A stretch of 64,000 nt of DNA from the NCBI RefSeq assembly GCF_011074885.1, contig NC_054687.1:558001-622000 (forward strand), written 5' to 3'. This DNA comes from Brettanomyces bruxellensis. Taxonomy: Eukaryota > Ascomycota > Pichiomycetes > Pichiales > Pichiaceae. This document shows positions 9,749-20,100 of the stretch, piece after piece (positions within the stretch are counted from its first letter, which is position 1; every line of letters begins with the position of its first letter). The notes beneath the pieces are model-generated. The model was not told the origin of the DNA. It saw only the letters and a program-made list of their open reading frames with translations, and did not search any database. The position numbers were made by a program, and so were the translations under genes.

Positions 9749-11596
9749 ATGTCTGAAGGAAAATTCCCAGGTGCCATTGGTATCGATTTGGGTACTACGT
9801 ACTCATGTGTTGCTGTCTACGATAAGACAGCTGGTGTTGAAATTATTGCCAACGAACAGGGTAACAGAACCACCCCATCTTACGTTGCTTTCACGCCAGA
9901 AGAGAGATTGGTTGGTGACTCTGCCAAGAACCAGGCTGCTTTGAACCCAGAGAACACTGTGTTCGACGCCAAGAGAATGATTGGTAGAAGTTTCACTGAC
10001 GAGAGCATCCAAAAGGACATGAAGACATGGCCTTTCAAGGTTGTCGACGACAACGGAAACCCAAAGATCGAGGTTGAGTACTTGGGTGAGAAGAAGAGCT
10101 TCTCCCCACAGGAAATCTCATCTATGGTTTTGAACAAGATGAAGGAGACCGCTGAGGCCAAGATTGGCCAGCCAATTGAGAAGTCTGTCATTACCGTTCC
10201 AGCTTACTTCAACGATGCTCAGAGACAGGCCACCAAGGATGCTGGTGCAATTGCTGGTATGAACGTTTTGAGAATCATCAACGAGCCTACCGCCGCCGCC
10301 ATTGCTTACGGTTTGGGTGCAGGTAAATCCGAAAAGGACAGACACATTCTTATTTTCGACTTGGGTGGAGGTACTTTCGATGTCTCTCTTTTGAACATCA
10401 AGGGTGGTGTCTTCACTGTCAAGGCTACTGCTGGTGACACTCACTTGGGTGGTCAGGACTTTGATAACAACTTGTTAGACTTCTTGCAGAAGGACTTCAA
10501 GAGAAAGACTGGCTTGGACATCTCTGGAGATGCCAGAGCTTTGAGAAGATTGAGAACTGCTGCCGAGAAGGCTAAGAGAACTTTGTCCTCTGTTACGCAG
10601 ACTACAGTTGAGGTTGACTCCTTGTTCCAGGGTGAGGACTTCTCTTCTTCTATCACAAGAGCTCGTTTCGAGGACTTGAACAGTGAACTTTTCAAGTCTA
10701 CTTTAAAACCAGTTGACCAGGTCCTCAAGGATGCATCCCTTGCTAAGGCTGATGTCGATGAGGTTGTCTTGGTTGGTGGTTCCACAAGAATTCCAAAGGT
10801 CCAGAAGTTGTTGTCTGATTTCTTTGACGGCAAGCAGTTGGAGAAGTCCATCAACCCTGATGAGGCTGTTGCCTACGGTGCTGCTGTTCAAGGTGCTATT
10901 TTGACCGGCCAGTCCACCTCTGATGACACCAAGGACTTGTTGTTGTTGGATGTCATTCCATTGTCTCTCGGTGTTGCTATGCAGGGTAACGTTTTCGCCC
11001 CAGTTGTTCCAAGAAACACAACTGTTCCAACCATCAAGAGAAGAACTTTCACCACTGTTGAGGACATGCAGACCACTGTTCAGTTCCCAGTTTACCAGGG
11101 TGAGAGAGTCAACTGTGCCGAGAACACTTTGCTCGGTACCTTCGACTTGAAGGGAATTCCACCAATGTCCGCTGGTGAGCCAGTCTTGGAGGCTATCTTC
11201 GAGATTGACGCTAACGGAATTTTGAAGGTTACCGCCGTCGAGAAGTCTACCGGTAAGTCCGCTAACATCACCATCTCCAACTCTGTTGGTAGATTGTCTA
11301 GTGAGGAGATCGAGAAGATGATTGACGATGCTGACAAGTTCAAGAAGGCCGACGAGCAGTTTGCCAAGAAGCACGAGGCTCACCAGAGACTCGAGTCTTA
11401 CGTTTCATCTGTTGAGTCTACCATTACCGACCCTGTTCTTTCTGCTAAGATGAAGAAGTCCCAGAAGGGCAAGATCGAGAATGCCTTGTCCGATGCTTTG
11501 GCTTCTTTGGAGTTGAAGGACGCAAGTGCCGACGACTTGAGAAAGGCCGAGTTGAACTTGAAGAGAGCTGTTAACAAGGCTGTCAGCCGCCATTAA
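9749..11596 (+). CDS. SSB1: Ribosome-associated Hsp70 chaperone SSB
   Basis: This is a complete 615-residue Hsp70 of the fungal Ssb class, which binds nascent chains at the ribosome with the RAC complex. It starts [20 protein letters not shown] with the phosphate-1 motif of the ATPase, followed by the [14 protein letters not shown] phosphate-2 segment and [13 protein letters not shown]. The linker reads [14 protein letters not shown], and the substrate-binding domain and short lid follow. There is no EEVD tail, which separates it from cytosolic Ssa proteins. Codon use is strongly biased (TTG for Leu, AGA for Arg, GGT for Gly), unlike neighbouring genes, as expected for one of the most abundant proteins. 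The bias produces a 226-codon open frame on the opposite strand, which I regard as a shadow. Confidence 0.98.
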   Translation: MSEGKFPGAIGIDLGTTYSCVAVYDKTAGVEIIANEQGNRTTPSYVAFTPEERLVGDSAKNQAALNPENTVFDAKRMIGRSFTDESIQKDMKTWPFKVVDDNGNPKIEVEYLGEKKSFSPQEISSMVLNKMKETAEAKIGQPIEKSVITVPAYFNDAQRQATKDAGAIAGMNVLRIINEPTAAAIAYGLGAGKSEKDRHILIFDLGGGTFDVSLLNIKGGVFTVKATAGDTHLGGQDFDNNLLDFLQKDFKRKTGLDISGDARALRRLRTAAEKAKRTLSSVTQTTVEVDSLFQGEDFSSSITRARFEDLNSELFKSTLKPVDQVLKDASLAKADVDEVVLVGGSTRIPKVQKLLSDFFDGKQLEKSINPDEAVAYGAAVQGAILTGQSTSDDTKDLLLLDVIPLSLGVAMQGNVFAPVVPRNTTVPTIKRRTFTTVEDMQTTVQFPVYQGERVNCAENTLLGTFDLKGIPPMSAGEPVLEAIFEIDANGILKVTAVEKSTGKSANITISNSVGRLSSEEIEKMIDDADKFKKADEQFAKKHEAHQRLESYVSSVESTITDPVLSAKMKKSQKGKIENALSDALASLELKDASADDLRKAELNLKRAVNKAVSRH

Positions 11597-12111
11597 GCGA
11601 TGCCGTTTAATTAAGAAGAGATGGTGTAATTCATGATATATGTGTCTGGCTTGGTTTTGCAGGCCATTTTTTGATAGTGCCTGCAACTTTTAGCTCTGTT
11701 CTTTATTATTCTTCTGTCTAAATGCTCCAAATGAACAAAAAATTACTGGACTGGCTTGGCATATGAGAAGATCGGGGAAAGAATATACATACTTAGCTTT
11801 TTCTTTTTTCTAATGAAAAGAAGGGATCCGTTTGTTATTTCAGTTTTATATTGTAGGTGATTGTAGCTTGTGCTTTCAGATAATATGTTATTTCCTTTAT
11901 TTCTTATCGTTGTGCTGGCTGAGATGATTTGGCATTAACTTGACATGTTCACTTTTTTTTTCCACCCATTATATTGAAAATTTTTTTTCATTTTCACTAG
12001 TCAATAGATATGGGAAAGCGATCACTGAAAGATCTGTATTATCTAACTCTTCATATCAAATAAAGCCGAAATAAACCAAACTAGCTTTCACTTATAAATT
12101 GTTGATCAACA
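11597..12111. promoter_or_regulatory. SSB1 3' region and RIO2 promoter
   Basis: This 515-bp interval between two co-directional genes has AT-rich DNA with T runs. TGAAAATTTT at 11975-11984 matches the RRPE-type element commonly found before yeast ribosome-biogenesis genes, and RIO2 is one. No other gene is visible. Confidence 0.45.
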
Positions 12112-13461
12112 ATGAAGTTAGAAACAAAATATATTAAATATTTGACGCCAGATGACTGGCAGGTTCTTACTGCGATGGATGTTGGATCAAAAAACCATGA
12201 AATAGTACCAACCACTTTGATAGTAAAAATCGCCAATCTTAGAACTGGAGTTGGTGCAACAAACAGGTGCATATCAGATCTTGCCAAAATCAAGCTTATT
12301 GCGAAAGTGAGAAACGCAAAGTATGACGGATACAAATTGACATTTAATGGGTTTGACTATCTCTCACTTAGAGCAATGATGAAGAATCATACCTTAAAGA
12401 AGCTACTTACAACAATAGGTGTCGGCAAAGAATCAGATATATATGCAGCAATTGCACCTGACGGAGAAGCACGTGTTCTCAAAATCCACAGACTTGGACG
12501 TGTGTCATTCAGATCTGTTAAAAACAAACGCGACTATCTTCGAAACAAACAGGCTCAAAGTTGGATGTATCTCTCACGATTAGCCGCCGAGAGGGAGTGG
12601 GATTTTATGAGCATACTACATTCAAATGGATTCAGTGTTCCAACACCTTATGATTACTCGAGGCATTGTGTTTTGATGGAAAGAGTGAAGGGGTTCACTA
12701 TGAAGATTCTACGCGAATGTAAATCATACAGGAAGTTGTACAGCCAGCTCATGTGCTTCATAGTGAAATTAGCAAACAGTGGGCTCATTCACGGTGATTT
12801 CAACGAGTACAATATTATGATAAAGGAGGATGGAACATTTGATCCTCAGACAGAACTTGCATTTGTGGTGATTGATTTTCCTCAATGTATTTCTATCGAA
12901 CATCCGGATGCCGAGTTTTACTTCCAAAGAGATGTCGATTGTATACGGCGGTTCTTTAGGAGAAGATTTAAGTATATTCCAAAGGCAAATTCTTCTAACG
13001 GTAGCCATTCCGATACAGGATATGGAGACGAATATAAATATGCATATCCTATATTTAAGAGGGACGTGAAAAGAACCAGTGACCTTGATGTCCAAGTTAA
13101 GGCTTCAGGATATAGGGCAAAGCTTAATAGGGAAGATAGAGATCTTCAGGGAGCAGTTGCCAGTATGAGCAAGGAGGAAAATGCAGAAGAAGAGGAATAT
13201 TCAGAAGAAGAGGAAGAGGAGGGAAAAGAAGAAGATTCAGAAGGAGAGGAAGAACAGGAAGAACAGGAAGAACAGGAAGAACAGGAAGAACAGGAAGAAC
13301 AGGAAGAACAGGAAGAACAGGATGCAGAGGAAGTAGAAGAGGAAGAACAAGAACACCAAGTAGAAAATGAAAACGAAAAGATTATCGAGGCTTTGAGCTC
13401 GGGTAGAGAGCTCAAAATGGATAAATTTGGAAACTATATTCTTCCAAATGACGATGATTGA
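12112..13461 (+). CDS. RIO2: Atypical protein kinase/ATPase RIO2
   Basis: This 449-residue protein is complete. Rio2 is required for cytoplasmic maturation of the 40S subunit. The N-terminal winged-helix domain (about residues 1-90) precedes the RIO kinase fold: VGKESDIY nucleotide loop (104-111), ALKIH-like lysine strand (VLKIHRLGR), catalytic loop HGDFNEYN (227-234) and IDFPQ (254-258), whose Asp is the phospho-acceptor in Rio2. The C-terminal tail is extremely acidic and contains eight tandem EEQ units encoded by a 9-nt repeat, then ends in ILPNDDD. Length is close to the S. cerevisiae protein (425). An RRPE-like element lies 130 bp upstream. Confidence 0.97.
   Translation: MKLETKYIKYLTPDDWQVLTAMDVGSKNHEIVPTTLIVKIANLRTGVGATNRCISDLAKIKLIAKVRNAKYDGYKLTFNGFDYLSLRAMMKNHTLKKLLTTIGVGKESDIYAAIAPDGEARVLKIHRLGRVSFRSVKNKRDYLRNKQAQSWMYLSRLAAEREWDFMSILHSNGFSVPTPYDYSRHCVLMERVKGFTMKILRECKSYRKLYSQLMCFIVKLANSGLIHGDFNEYNIMIKEDGTFDPQTELAFVVIDFPQCISIEHPDAEFYFQRDVDCIRRFFRRRFKYIPKANSSNGSHSDTGYGDEYKYAYPIFKRDVKRTSDLDVQVKASGYRAKLNREDRDLQGAVASMSKEENAEEEEYSEEEEEEGKEEDSEGEEEQEEQEEQEEQEEQEEQEEQEEQDAEEVEEEEQEHQVENENEKIIEALSSGRELKMDKFGNYILPNDDD
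13249..13320 (+). repeat. Coding minisatellite, eight exact copies of gaagaacag
   Basis: The 9-bp unit is repeated eight times without a mismatch inside RIO2, giving (EEQ)8. The exactness suggests recent expansion and likely length polymorphism between strains. Being a multiple of three, copy-number change keeps the frame. Confidence 0.95.
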
Positions 13462-13825
13462 GATATAATGTTTTATAGACAGACATGATTAATTAGTGCA
13501 ACATCAGTTCTTTGGGCGACCCATACGAATGCAAATGCTAGCCTTATAGAAAGTAATAAAATAAAAACAGAAAATTGAAGTACAGCAAAATAATAGTGTG
13601 TGACGTCAGATATGCTCAAGGTTTTCGATATCTCCGAATAATTAGGGGTTCGAAAAAGATAAGTCAAAAATAATCTATGCGTGGCGGAGAGCAAATGGCA
13701 CCATCACTGCGGATCAGACATTTTTGTCTTTAAAAAAAAGATAAAAGCCAAGCTAAATCTCTTAGAATTTACCTAGCAATAAAACTACAGTGTAGATAAT
13801 TCAACTTATCTATGCTTTAACTTAT
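13462..13825. promoter_or_regulatory. FET3-like gene promoter region
   Basis: This 364-bp interval precedes the multicopper oxidase. It contains GATA-type cores (agataag near 13658, agataa near 13740 and 13795), which are the binding cores of iron-responsive GATA repressors in several yeasts. No Aft-type CACCC element is obvious. The regulatory reading is inference. Confidence 0.35.
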
Positions 13826-15781
13826 ATGAAAATGCGCAGAACTCTGAGTTTAATACTTGCATGGCTATGGGCCTGTGTTGAAATTGTGTATGCTGATGTT
13901 CACACATACTATTTCAATGCAGAATGGATAAGAGCAAATCCCGATGGATTACATCCAAGACCAGTCATTTCATTTAACGGGTCATTTCCATTGCCGATAA
14001 TCGAGGCTAATAAGGGCGATCGAATACAGTTATACCTAACTAACGGACTTAAAAATACAACAACTTCCCTTCATTTCCATGGCATCTTTCAGAACCGCAC
14101 CAATAACATGGATGGTCCAGTTGCTGTCACACAATGTCCAATTCCCCCAGGAGAAACTATGCTTTACAATTTCACATTGGAACAGTCTGGAACATATTGG
14201 TATCATAGTCACTCGGGTGCTCAGTACAGTGATGGTTTACGTGGAATGGTGGTGATTCATGATCCTCAGATAGAGTCCAAGTACAAGTTTGATAAGGAGT
14301 TGGATCTTTCAATTTCGGACTGGTATCATGATGAAAGTGCAATTCTTACCGAAAAACAGCTCACCAGATATAACCCGACAGGTGCAGAACCAATCCCTGA
14401 TAGCAGTTTATTTAACGACACGAGAAATGTCACTGTACACGTGGAGCCGGAAACAACATACCTTATCCATATAGCTAATATGGGTGTCATGACTTCTCAA
14501 TATCTGTTCATAGAAGACCACGATTTGGAAATCGTTGAAGTTGATGGTGTTTACACAGAACCAGCGAAGACAAAGGCCTTATATTTGGCTGTTGGTCAAA
14601 GGACTTCTGTTCTTTTAAAGACGAAGAAGCTTAACGAGGTTACGAAGAATTTCTGCATAGTTCAAACCTTTGACGCAGAAATGCTTGACGTTATTCCGAA
14701 AAATCTTCAATTGACATCCATAAATTACTTAAGTTATGGCAATAGCTTTGAAAACTCTGTCCCGGACCCCACTTTTTATGATGTTGATACCTACGATGAA
14801 CTTGATGACTTCAATCTAAAACCAATTGTTCCAGAGCCACTTCTTCCAGAAGCTGATCACGTAATACATCTAAATTTGCACATGGATAATTTGGGCGATG
14901 GCATCAATTATGCGTTTTTCAATAATGAGACCTACGTGTCGCCTAAGGTGCCTACACTTCTCACCGCATTGACGGCTCCAGAAGAGCTTGTGCTAAACTC
15001 TGAAATTTATGGCCACAACACAAATTCGTTCGTGTTGAATGCTGGTGATATCGTTGATATGGTTATTGATAATGATGACTCCAACAAACATCCACTTCAT
15101 ATGCATGGCCACCAGTACCAACTTATTGCCAGATCACCAGCGTATGAAAAGCCTCACCATTTTGATTATAGAAATGCTTCTTTCCCTGAGAATCCTTGCA
15201 TTAGAGACACAATCATGTTGAATACATTTGGAAATGCGGTTATCAGGTTCAAAGCCGATAACCCAGGAGTGTGGTTCTTTCACTGCCATCTTGATTTCCA
15301 TTTGGAGCAAGGTCTTGCAATTGTGCTAGTGGAGGCACCGAACGTTCTACGAAATCATGTGACCTACGATTCCTTACCCGAGGATTACATTAACATATGC
15401 AAGGTTGCCGGTGTTCCAACTATTGGAAATGCGGCTGGAAATTCCAAAGACTGGCTTGATTTAAGTGGCGAAAATCAGCAAGCGGACGCTTTACCAAATG
15501 GATTCACTCTTAAAGGATACATTTCAATGGCTGCATGCGTTCTTGCGGCTCTATTTGGATTATATGAAGTTACGATCTTTGGATTAGAGGACGTGAGACA
15601 CACATTTGAAGAACGCGTGGAAAGTGAGAAATCCGTTATTAAAACGTTCATATTAAAGCTCACAGAGGAGTACCAGAGATTGACAGAAACAGGTGCAAAT
15701 CCGCAAAAGTTGGATGATGTCAAGGCAATGCTAAAGGAGCTTGATGAACTGGACAGTAAGTTTTCAGAACCACAGAATTGA
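13826..15781 (+). CDS. FET3: Multicopper ferroxidase, FET3/FET5 family
   Basis: This 651-residue membrane-anchored multicopper oxidase oxidises Fe(II) for high-affinity iron uptake with an Ftr1-type permease, or on the vacuole for the Fet5 form. A signal peptide (about 23 residues, ending VYA) is followed by three cupredoxin domains. Copper ligands are visible: LHFHG, YWYHSHSG, HPLHMHGH and FHCHLDFHLEQGL. The acidic residue in NPTGAEPIP corresponds to the Fet3 glutamate needed for iron specificity, and MDGPVAVTQCPI is also Fet3-like. Many N-glycosylation sites are present. A transmembrane helix (about residues 565-588) is followed by a charged cytosolic tail of about 60 residues with coiled-coil character, longer than expected from S. 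cerevisiae Fet3. No permease gene is adjacent. Start at 13826; a second in-frame ATG lies two codons later. Confidence 0.9.
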   Translation: MKMRRTLSLILAWLWACVEIVYADVHTYYFNAEWIRANPDGLHPRPVISFNGSFPLPIIEANKGDRIQLYLTNGLKNTTTSLHFHGIFQNRTNNMDGPVAVTQCPIPPGETMLYNFTLEQSGTYWYHSHSGAQYSDGLRGMVVIHDPQIESKYKFDKELDLSISDWYHDESAILTEKQLTRYNPTGAEPIPDSSLFNDTRNVTVHVEPETTYLIHIANMGVMTSQYLFIEDHDLEIVEVDGVYTEPAKTKALYLAVGQRTSVLLKTKKLNEVTKNFCIVQTFDAEMLDVIPKNLQLTSINYLSYGNSFENSVPDPTFYDVDTYDELDDFNLKPIVPEPLLPEADHVIHLNLHMDNLGDGINYAFFNNETYVSPKVPTLLTALTAPEELVLNSEIYGHNTNSFVLNAGDIVDMVIDNDDSNKHPLHMHGHQYQLIARSPAYEKPHHFDYRNASFPENPCIRDTIMLNTFGNAVIRFKADNPGVWFFHCHLDFHLEQGLAIVLVEAPNVLRNHVTYDSLPEDYINICKVAGVPTIGNAAGNSKDWLDLSGENQQADALPNGFTLKGYISMAACVLAALFGLYEVTIFGLEDVRHTFEERVESEKSVIKTFILKLTEEYQRLTETGANPQKLDDVKAMLKELDELDSKFSEPQN

Positions 15782-16051
15782 TTAGAGAAGTTACAGGAAT
15801 AGAACTACATCGATGTAGATAAAAATATACGCATAGAAAAATAATGAAAATGCATTCATGAATTCATGTTAAAAATAGCTAGGACTTATAAATGTAGAAA
15901 AAGAAAAACAGTCGTGAAACATTGAAACACGATCGACCGTAACGAAAAGCAAGGTAATATAAAAAAAAATCGTAATTAAGAGGGTAGATTACAAACGGAC
16001 TTGATCTGGTTTCGTCACTCTTGAACTGTTCAAGCCAAACAATTACTTCGT

Positions 16052-16676
16052 TCATTCTTTCTTTGCAGCAGCACTGTGTGCAAGTTCACTTAAATCACCA
16101 TATTCAGATGGCCCTGTACTTCCCTTTGATGGGTCACCTTTTCCACCATATTGCTTGGCCAAGGAAGCTAAGTCCATAGTACTTGGGTCAAAATCGCCTG
16201 CTTCTGGCTTGGATTCTTGCTCATCTTCGTCCACCCATTTCTCGAAATCAGTCCTAATGTAATGATACTTGGCCTTCTCTTTTGTAAGTCTTGGCCAGTA
16301 CTCACTTTTCTTTTCCTTTTTTCTTAAAACGAAAGCAATGTGCGAACCAGCCACATGATAATGTGACTCCTCTTCATTAATTTCTGCATAAAAGTCAATG
16401 TGAAGGCTGTAATCTTGGCCATCAGATTTAGCTGTAATGTCCAATGATGTAGCCTTAAGATCAATTTTTAGATCCGTAGGATCCACCAATCTCACCTTCA
16501 AGAATATTATGTTTTTGCTATCAACTTTAGCGTTGGATCTTTGAGCCCATAAAACTGGAATAATGCTTTTATGTTAGTAACTTACCAATAAATGGAAACC
16601 TAAAAGCAACAAATAGCAATAAAGCAATTGCACGTCTACTGGTCAAAAACTTACCTTCTGGAGGAACTGCTGTCAT
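16052..16676 (-). CDS. SBA1: Hsp90 co-chaperone p23/SBA1 (spliced)
   Basis: I infer a two-exon gene: exon 1 is 16676-16655 (ATG plus six codons and one base) and exon 2 is 16554-16052, giving 174 residues. The joined N-terminus reads MTAVPPEVLWAQRS, which restores the conserved start of the CS domain that the uninterrupted frame lacks. The intron (16654-16555, 100 nt) has GTAAGT, TACTAAC and CAG. The CS domain ends at the p23 signature WPRLTKEKAKYHYIRTDFEKW followed by VDEDEQE; the tail is Gly/Ser/Asp-rich as in Sba1. Sba1 binds ATP-bound Hsp90 and stabilises client complexes. A perfect heat-shock element lies about 190 bp upstream. Confidence 0.92.
16555..16654 (-). other. Spliceosomal intron in SBA1
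   Basis: On the reverse strand the intron begins GTAAGT at 16654, carries TACTAAC near 16580, and ends CAG at 16555. A second perfect GTAAGT (first base 16585) directly abuts the branch point, only about 31 nt before the acceptor. Confidence 0.9.
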
Positions 16677-17144
16677 CTTAAAATATCAATTAGTTGTTAG
16701 TATTATTTATATGCAAGTAATAAGATGAAAATAAAGTGATAGATTACAATTTAAGCTAAGAATCAAAATGTATCAGTGCTTTTGAGAGAAGCTGACACAT
16801 ATATAGAGCCAATAAAAAAAAATAGTATTGGGGTTGCCGATGGCATATTGCGCGGTACATTTCTAGAATATGCTACAGGATGTAAATGCGGGGGCGAGGA
16901 TTCTGGAGAACAAAAAAAAATAGGGCAATAAAAAAATAGTAACATCCGGCTATCCAAGGACTCACCGCTGAAAGTCATGTTCACCTGGATTGTCACAAAT
17001 CATCACTAAACTAATCTGATACATTATATTTAACAGCGAATTGTGCATTTCACGATAATTAAGAACTTGTTAAAATTTCACGTAACTTAAAGAAGAAAAT
17101 ACACGTATACTAGTGTACATACATACATAATCTATTATATATAT
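16677..17144. promoter_or_regulatory. SBA1 promoter and NUP1 3' flank
   Basis: This 468-bp interval lies between the SBA1 start and the NUP1-like stop, both on the reverse strand. It has the heat-shock element at 16861-16868, a second loose TTC/GAA pair at 16901-16910, and a G-run (gcgggggcg near 16889). The 77-codon reverse-strand frame at 16763-16996 is judged non-coding. Confidence 0.5.
16861..16868. promoter_or_regulatory. Heat-shock element (TTCTAGAA) upstream of SBA1
   Basis: TTCTAGAA is an exact nTTCnnGAAn pair, about 185 bp upstream of the SBA1 ATG; a related TTCTGGAGAA follows 40 bp further. SBA1 is an Hsf1 target in S. cerevisiae, so the context supports the call. Confidence 0.55.
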
Positions 17145-20100
17145 TTAATGGCGTCTAAGTGGACGAGGAGCCAGCTTTCTTCTAGCTCTTCTAGGCATTG
17201 GTTGCACTGGTGGACCGCTGAATATTGCTGAGGGATCCTTATTCGCGTTATTTCCGGCAAAATTAAAGTCAGGCGTTGAGGACATGTTGAAATTAAAGGA
17301 CGCATTTGGATTATTCTGAGATGAGCCAAACCCTTGCCCACTAAAGCCCCCAAAGCCGTTCTGGTTATTTTGTTGTTGCTGCTGTTGTGGTTGTTGCTGT
17401 TGTTGTATATGAGAAGGAGGCAGACTTGGGAAAGCATTGTTGTTCAAATTGAACATGCCAGACCCAGAATTGTTGTTGTTACTACCATTTCCTCCAAATG
17501 CATTACCACTGTTGCTATTATTATTATTACTACTTCCACCGAATGCATTTGGAACCGGCTGATTTCCTGCATTTGTACCAAATCCGCCAAATCCGGTTCC
17601 ACTCTTAGAATTCTGACCAAAAACAGTCGAAGAACCATTTGCACTATTTCCGAAAGTCGTGCTTTGGGGTGGATTCGAACTTGCACGCTGTCCAAAACCA
17701 CCACCAGTACCGAAGCCGGAAGATTGCTTGAAGTTGAATCCAGACGAAAATCCGCTGCTGGAATTCGATCCGGCGTTATTCTGTGAGGAGCCAAAAGATG
17801 GTGGAACACTGCTATTTTTGGTGAAGTCGTTATTAGCAGCCGGCTTAGTGCCAAACGTAAATGCAGGTCCCTTTGAATTGCTGCTTGCACCATTAATATT
17901 GCCACCACCCGTATTACTTTTTGCAGCAGCTGGCACAAACGAAGACTGAGCACCTACAGCAGGCTTGGATGCACCAAATGAAGAGGAAGTAGCTGTTCCG
18001 AATCCAGAAGATGCATGTGGATTTCCAAATGTGAAGCCAGGCGTTTTCGATCCAGTACCAGACGCAGGCTTGTCGGAAACATTGCCACCAGAGGCGACAG
18101 AAGATATCTTTGAAGCATCCAAATTAAAGACAGGAGGGTTGGAAGCGTTATTGGAAGTGTTAATGTGAACACGCTTCCTATCCTGGGGTTCAGCAAAGCC
18201 ATTGGCATTTGTCTCAACCTTGGTAGAATCTGGTTTCACTGAGGAATTAAACGAAAAAGCAGGCTTGCTCGTCGATGCTTTACCATCTGCAGCAGTTTGC
18301 GGCTTTGCATTAAAGGAGAAGGCAGGAGATGATGATGCAGGTCCAGTTGCATTTTGATTAGGCGGTTTGAAACTGAACTTTGCCGGAGCAGTCAAACCAG
18401 CAGATGAGTTTGCATTTGAAGAAAAGTTAAATGCCGGCACGGGAGAAGTGGATGGTTGTTTTGAGTCTGTAACCTTTGATGGTCCAGAATTTCCAAACGA
18501 GAATGCTGTAGTGGAGGAAGATGAAGGCTGGCTTTTATCACTTTTTGAAGGCCCTTTTGGCAATTCATTAGTTGTTCCTGCTTCACTCTTTTTTTCATGT
18601 TGGGATGACGGATTGAAACTGAACGCGGCTTTGGATGGAAGAGTTGTAGAAGCAGCAGCCTGTCCAAATTTGAAAGCAGAGCTTGTAGCACCTTCCTTTT
18701 TCTCCTCATGCTTATCAGACTGCTTAGTACTACCAAAGGAGAAGACTGCCGGCTTACTACTTTTACTCAAATCCGTGCCGGTCTTTTTACCGAACGAGAA
18801 AGTAGCATTTGAATCGCTAGCAGGTGCAGGCTTTGCACTAAATTTAAATGCCGGCGCATTATCTGTGTGAGCGGGCTCCTCACCTTTTTTGGAACCAAAT
18901 GAAAAAGCAGGTGCTGAAGTTACCTCTTTTTTGGCTCCAAAAGCAGGTGCTGAAGTTACCTCTTTTTTGGCTCCAAAAGCAGGTGCTGAATTTTCCTCCT
19001 TCTTAACTCTAAATGTGAATGAGGGCTTTTCCTTCGTTTCTTTTCCCTGTTCTTTCTTTGGAGCAAACGAGAATGCTGGCATAGATGGTTTATTTTTGCT
19101 GGCATCATTTAATGGCTTAACAGAAGGTGTAAACGAGAAAGCTGGCTGTTTTGCGGTTGAGGAATCGACTCCACTTTCTGCTTTCTTGCCAAACGAGAAA
19201 GCTGGTACTGATTTCTTTCCTCCAGGAGTGGCAGAAAATGTAAATGCTTTTGCAGTTGGAACAGATGGCATCGAATGGTGCCCTGAGTCTGGCATATCTT
19301 CTATTGAAACGTGATGCTTTTTTGAATCCGCAGGCACAACTTTAGGCATCGATTTATTCGAATGCTGGCCAAAGCTAAAAGCAGCAGTTGGCTTGAGTGC
19401 TGGACTAACAATATGTTTTTTAATCTTCGGTTCCTCAATCTTTTTGCTCGATTCTGGCAAGTCCAAAGCATGCTTCTTTTTCTCACCAATATTGAATTTA
19501 CTCTTCTTTCCATTGGCTGGAAACTTTAACTTAGAGGCAACTGGCTTAGTCTGTGGCAAGGCCAGCTCAGAATCACCATCCGACTCATCATCCGAAGGCA
19601 TGTTATAGGCCATTTGAAGAGTAAAAATACCACGGGTATTCCGCTTACTTTTAGGAATTGAGTCTATTGTTTCCGTAACGCTGCCTGCCAATTTCTGATC
19701 AAGGCTGGATTTTTTACCTTTAGTATTTGCACCTGCACCAACCAATTGTGTGTCAGAAGAAGATGCTGTTACATGTCTCAAATGCTGTGTGTGACTTCGT
19801 AGGTATTTTTCGCGTGTTCTCCTGTAACGATCCGCTTGCATTCTTCGCTTTAATTGAATAAGTTGAGCTCTCTCAACAGGATCTATACCGAATGTCAGTC
19901 TATGTGAACGTGAAGATGCTTTTATAACTGCAGAGCTATTTGATTTTGCCTTGTTTTCACTTTGGGACTTCGCTGAATCCAATGCAGAGTCAAACGTTTT
20001 AGAGTGTACATTGCTGATAGACGAGCCATCAAGCTGCGTTGATTCGGCTGGTTGAAACTCATTTATGGTGTTTGATTTCGCATCTGAACCTAATCCAGCA

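Noticed and set aside
10703..11383. Long (226-codon) open frame on the reverse strand inside SSB1
   Set aside because: It is a by-product of the strong codon bias of SSB1 on the other strand and has no recognisable protein features.
13249..13320. Short regular repeats that might suggest an array element
   Set aside because: The repeats are contiguous 9-mers without spacers within a coding frame, so this is a minisatellite and not a CRISPR array.
16763..16996. 77-codon reverse frame upstream of SBA1
   Set aside because: It overlaps the SBA1 promoter with its heat-shock element, and its sequence is low-complexity with no conserved features.
17665..17690. gattcgaac resembling a tRNA T-loop complement
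   Set aside because: It lies within NUP1 coding sequence and there is no matching A-box or acceptor stem.
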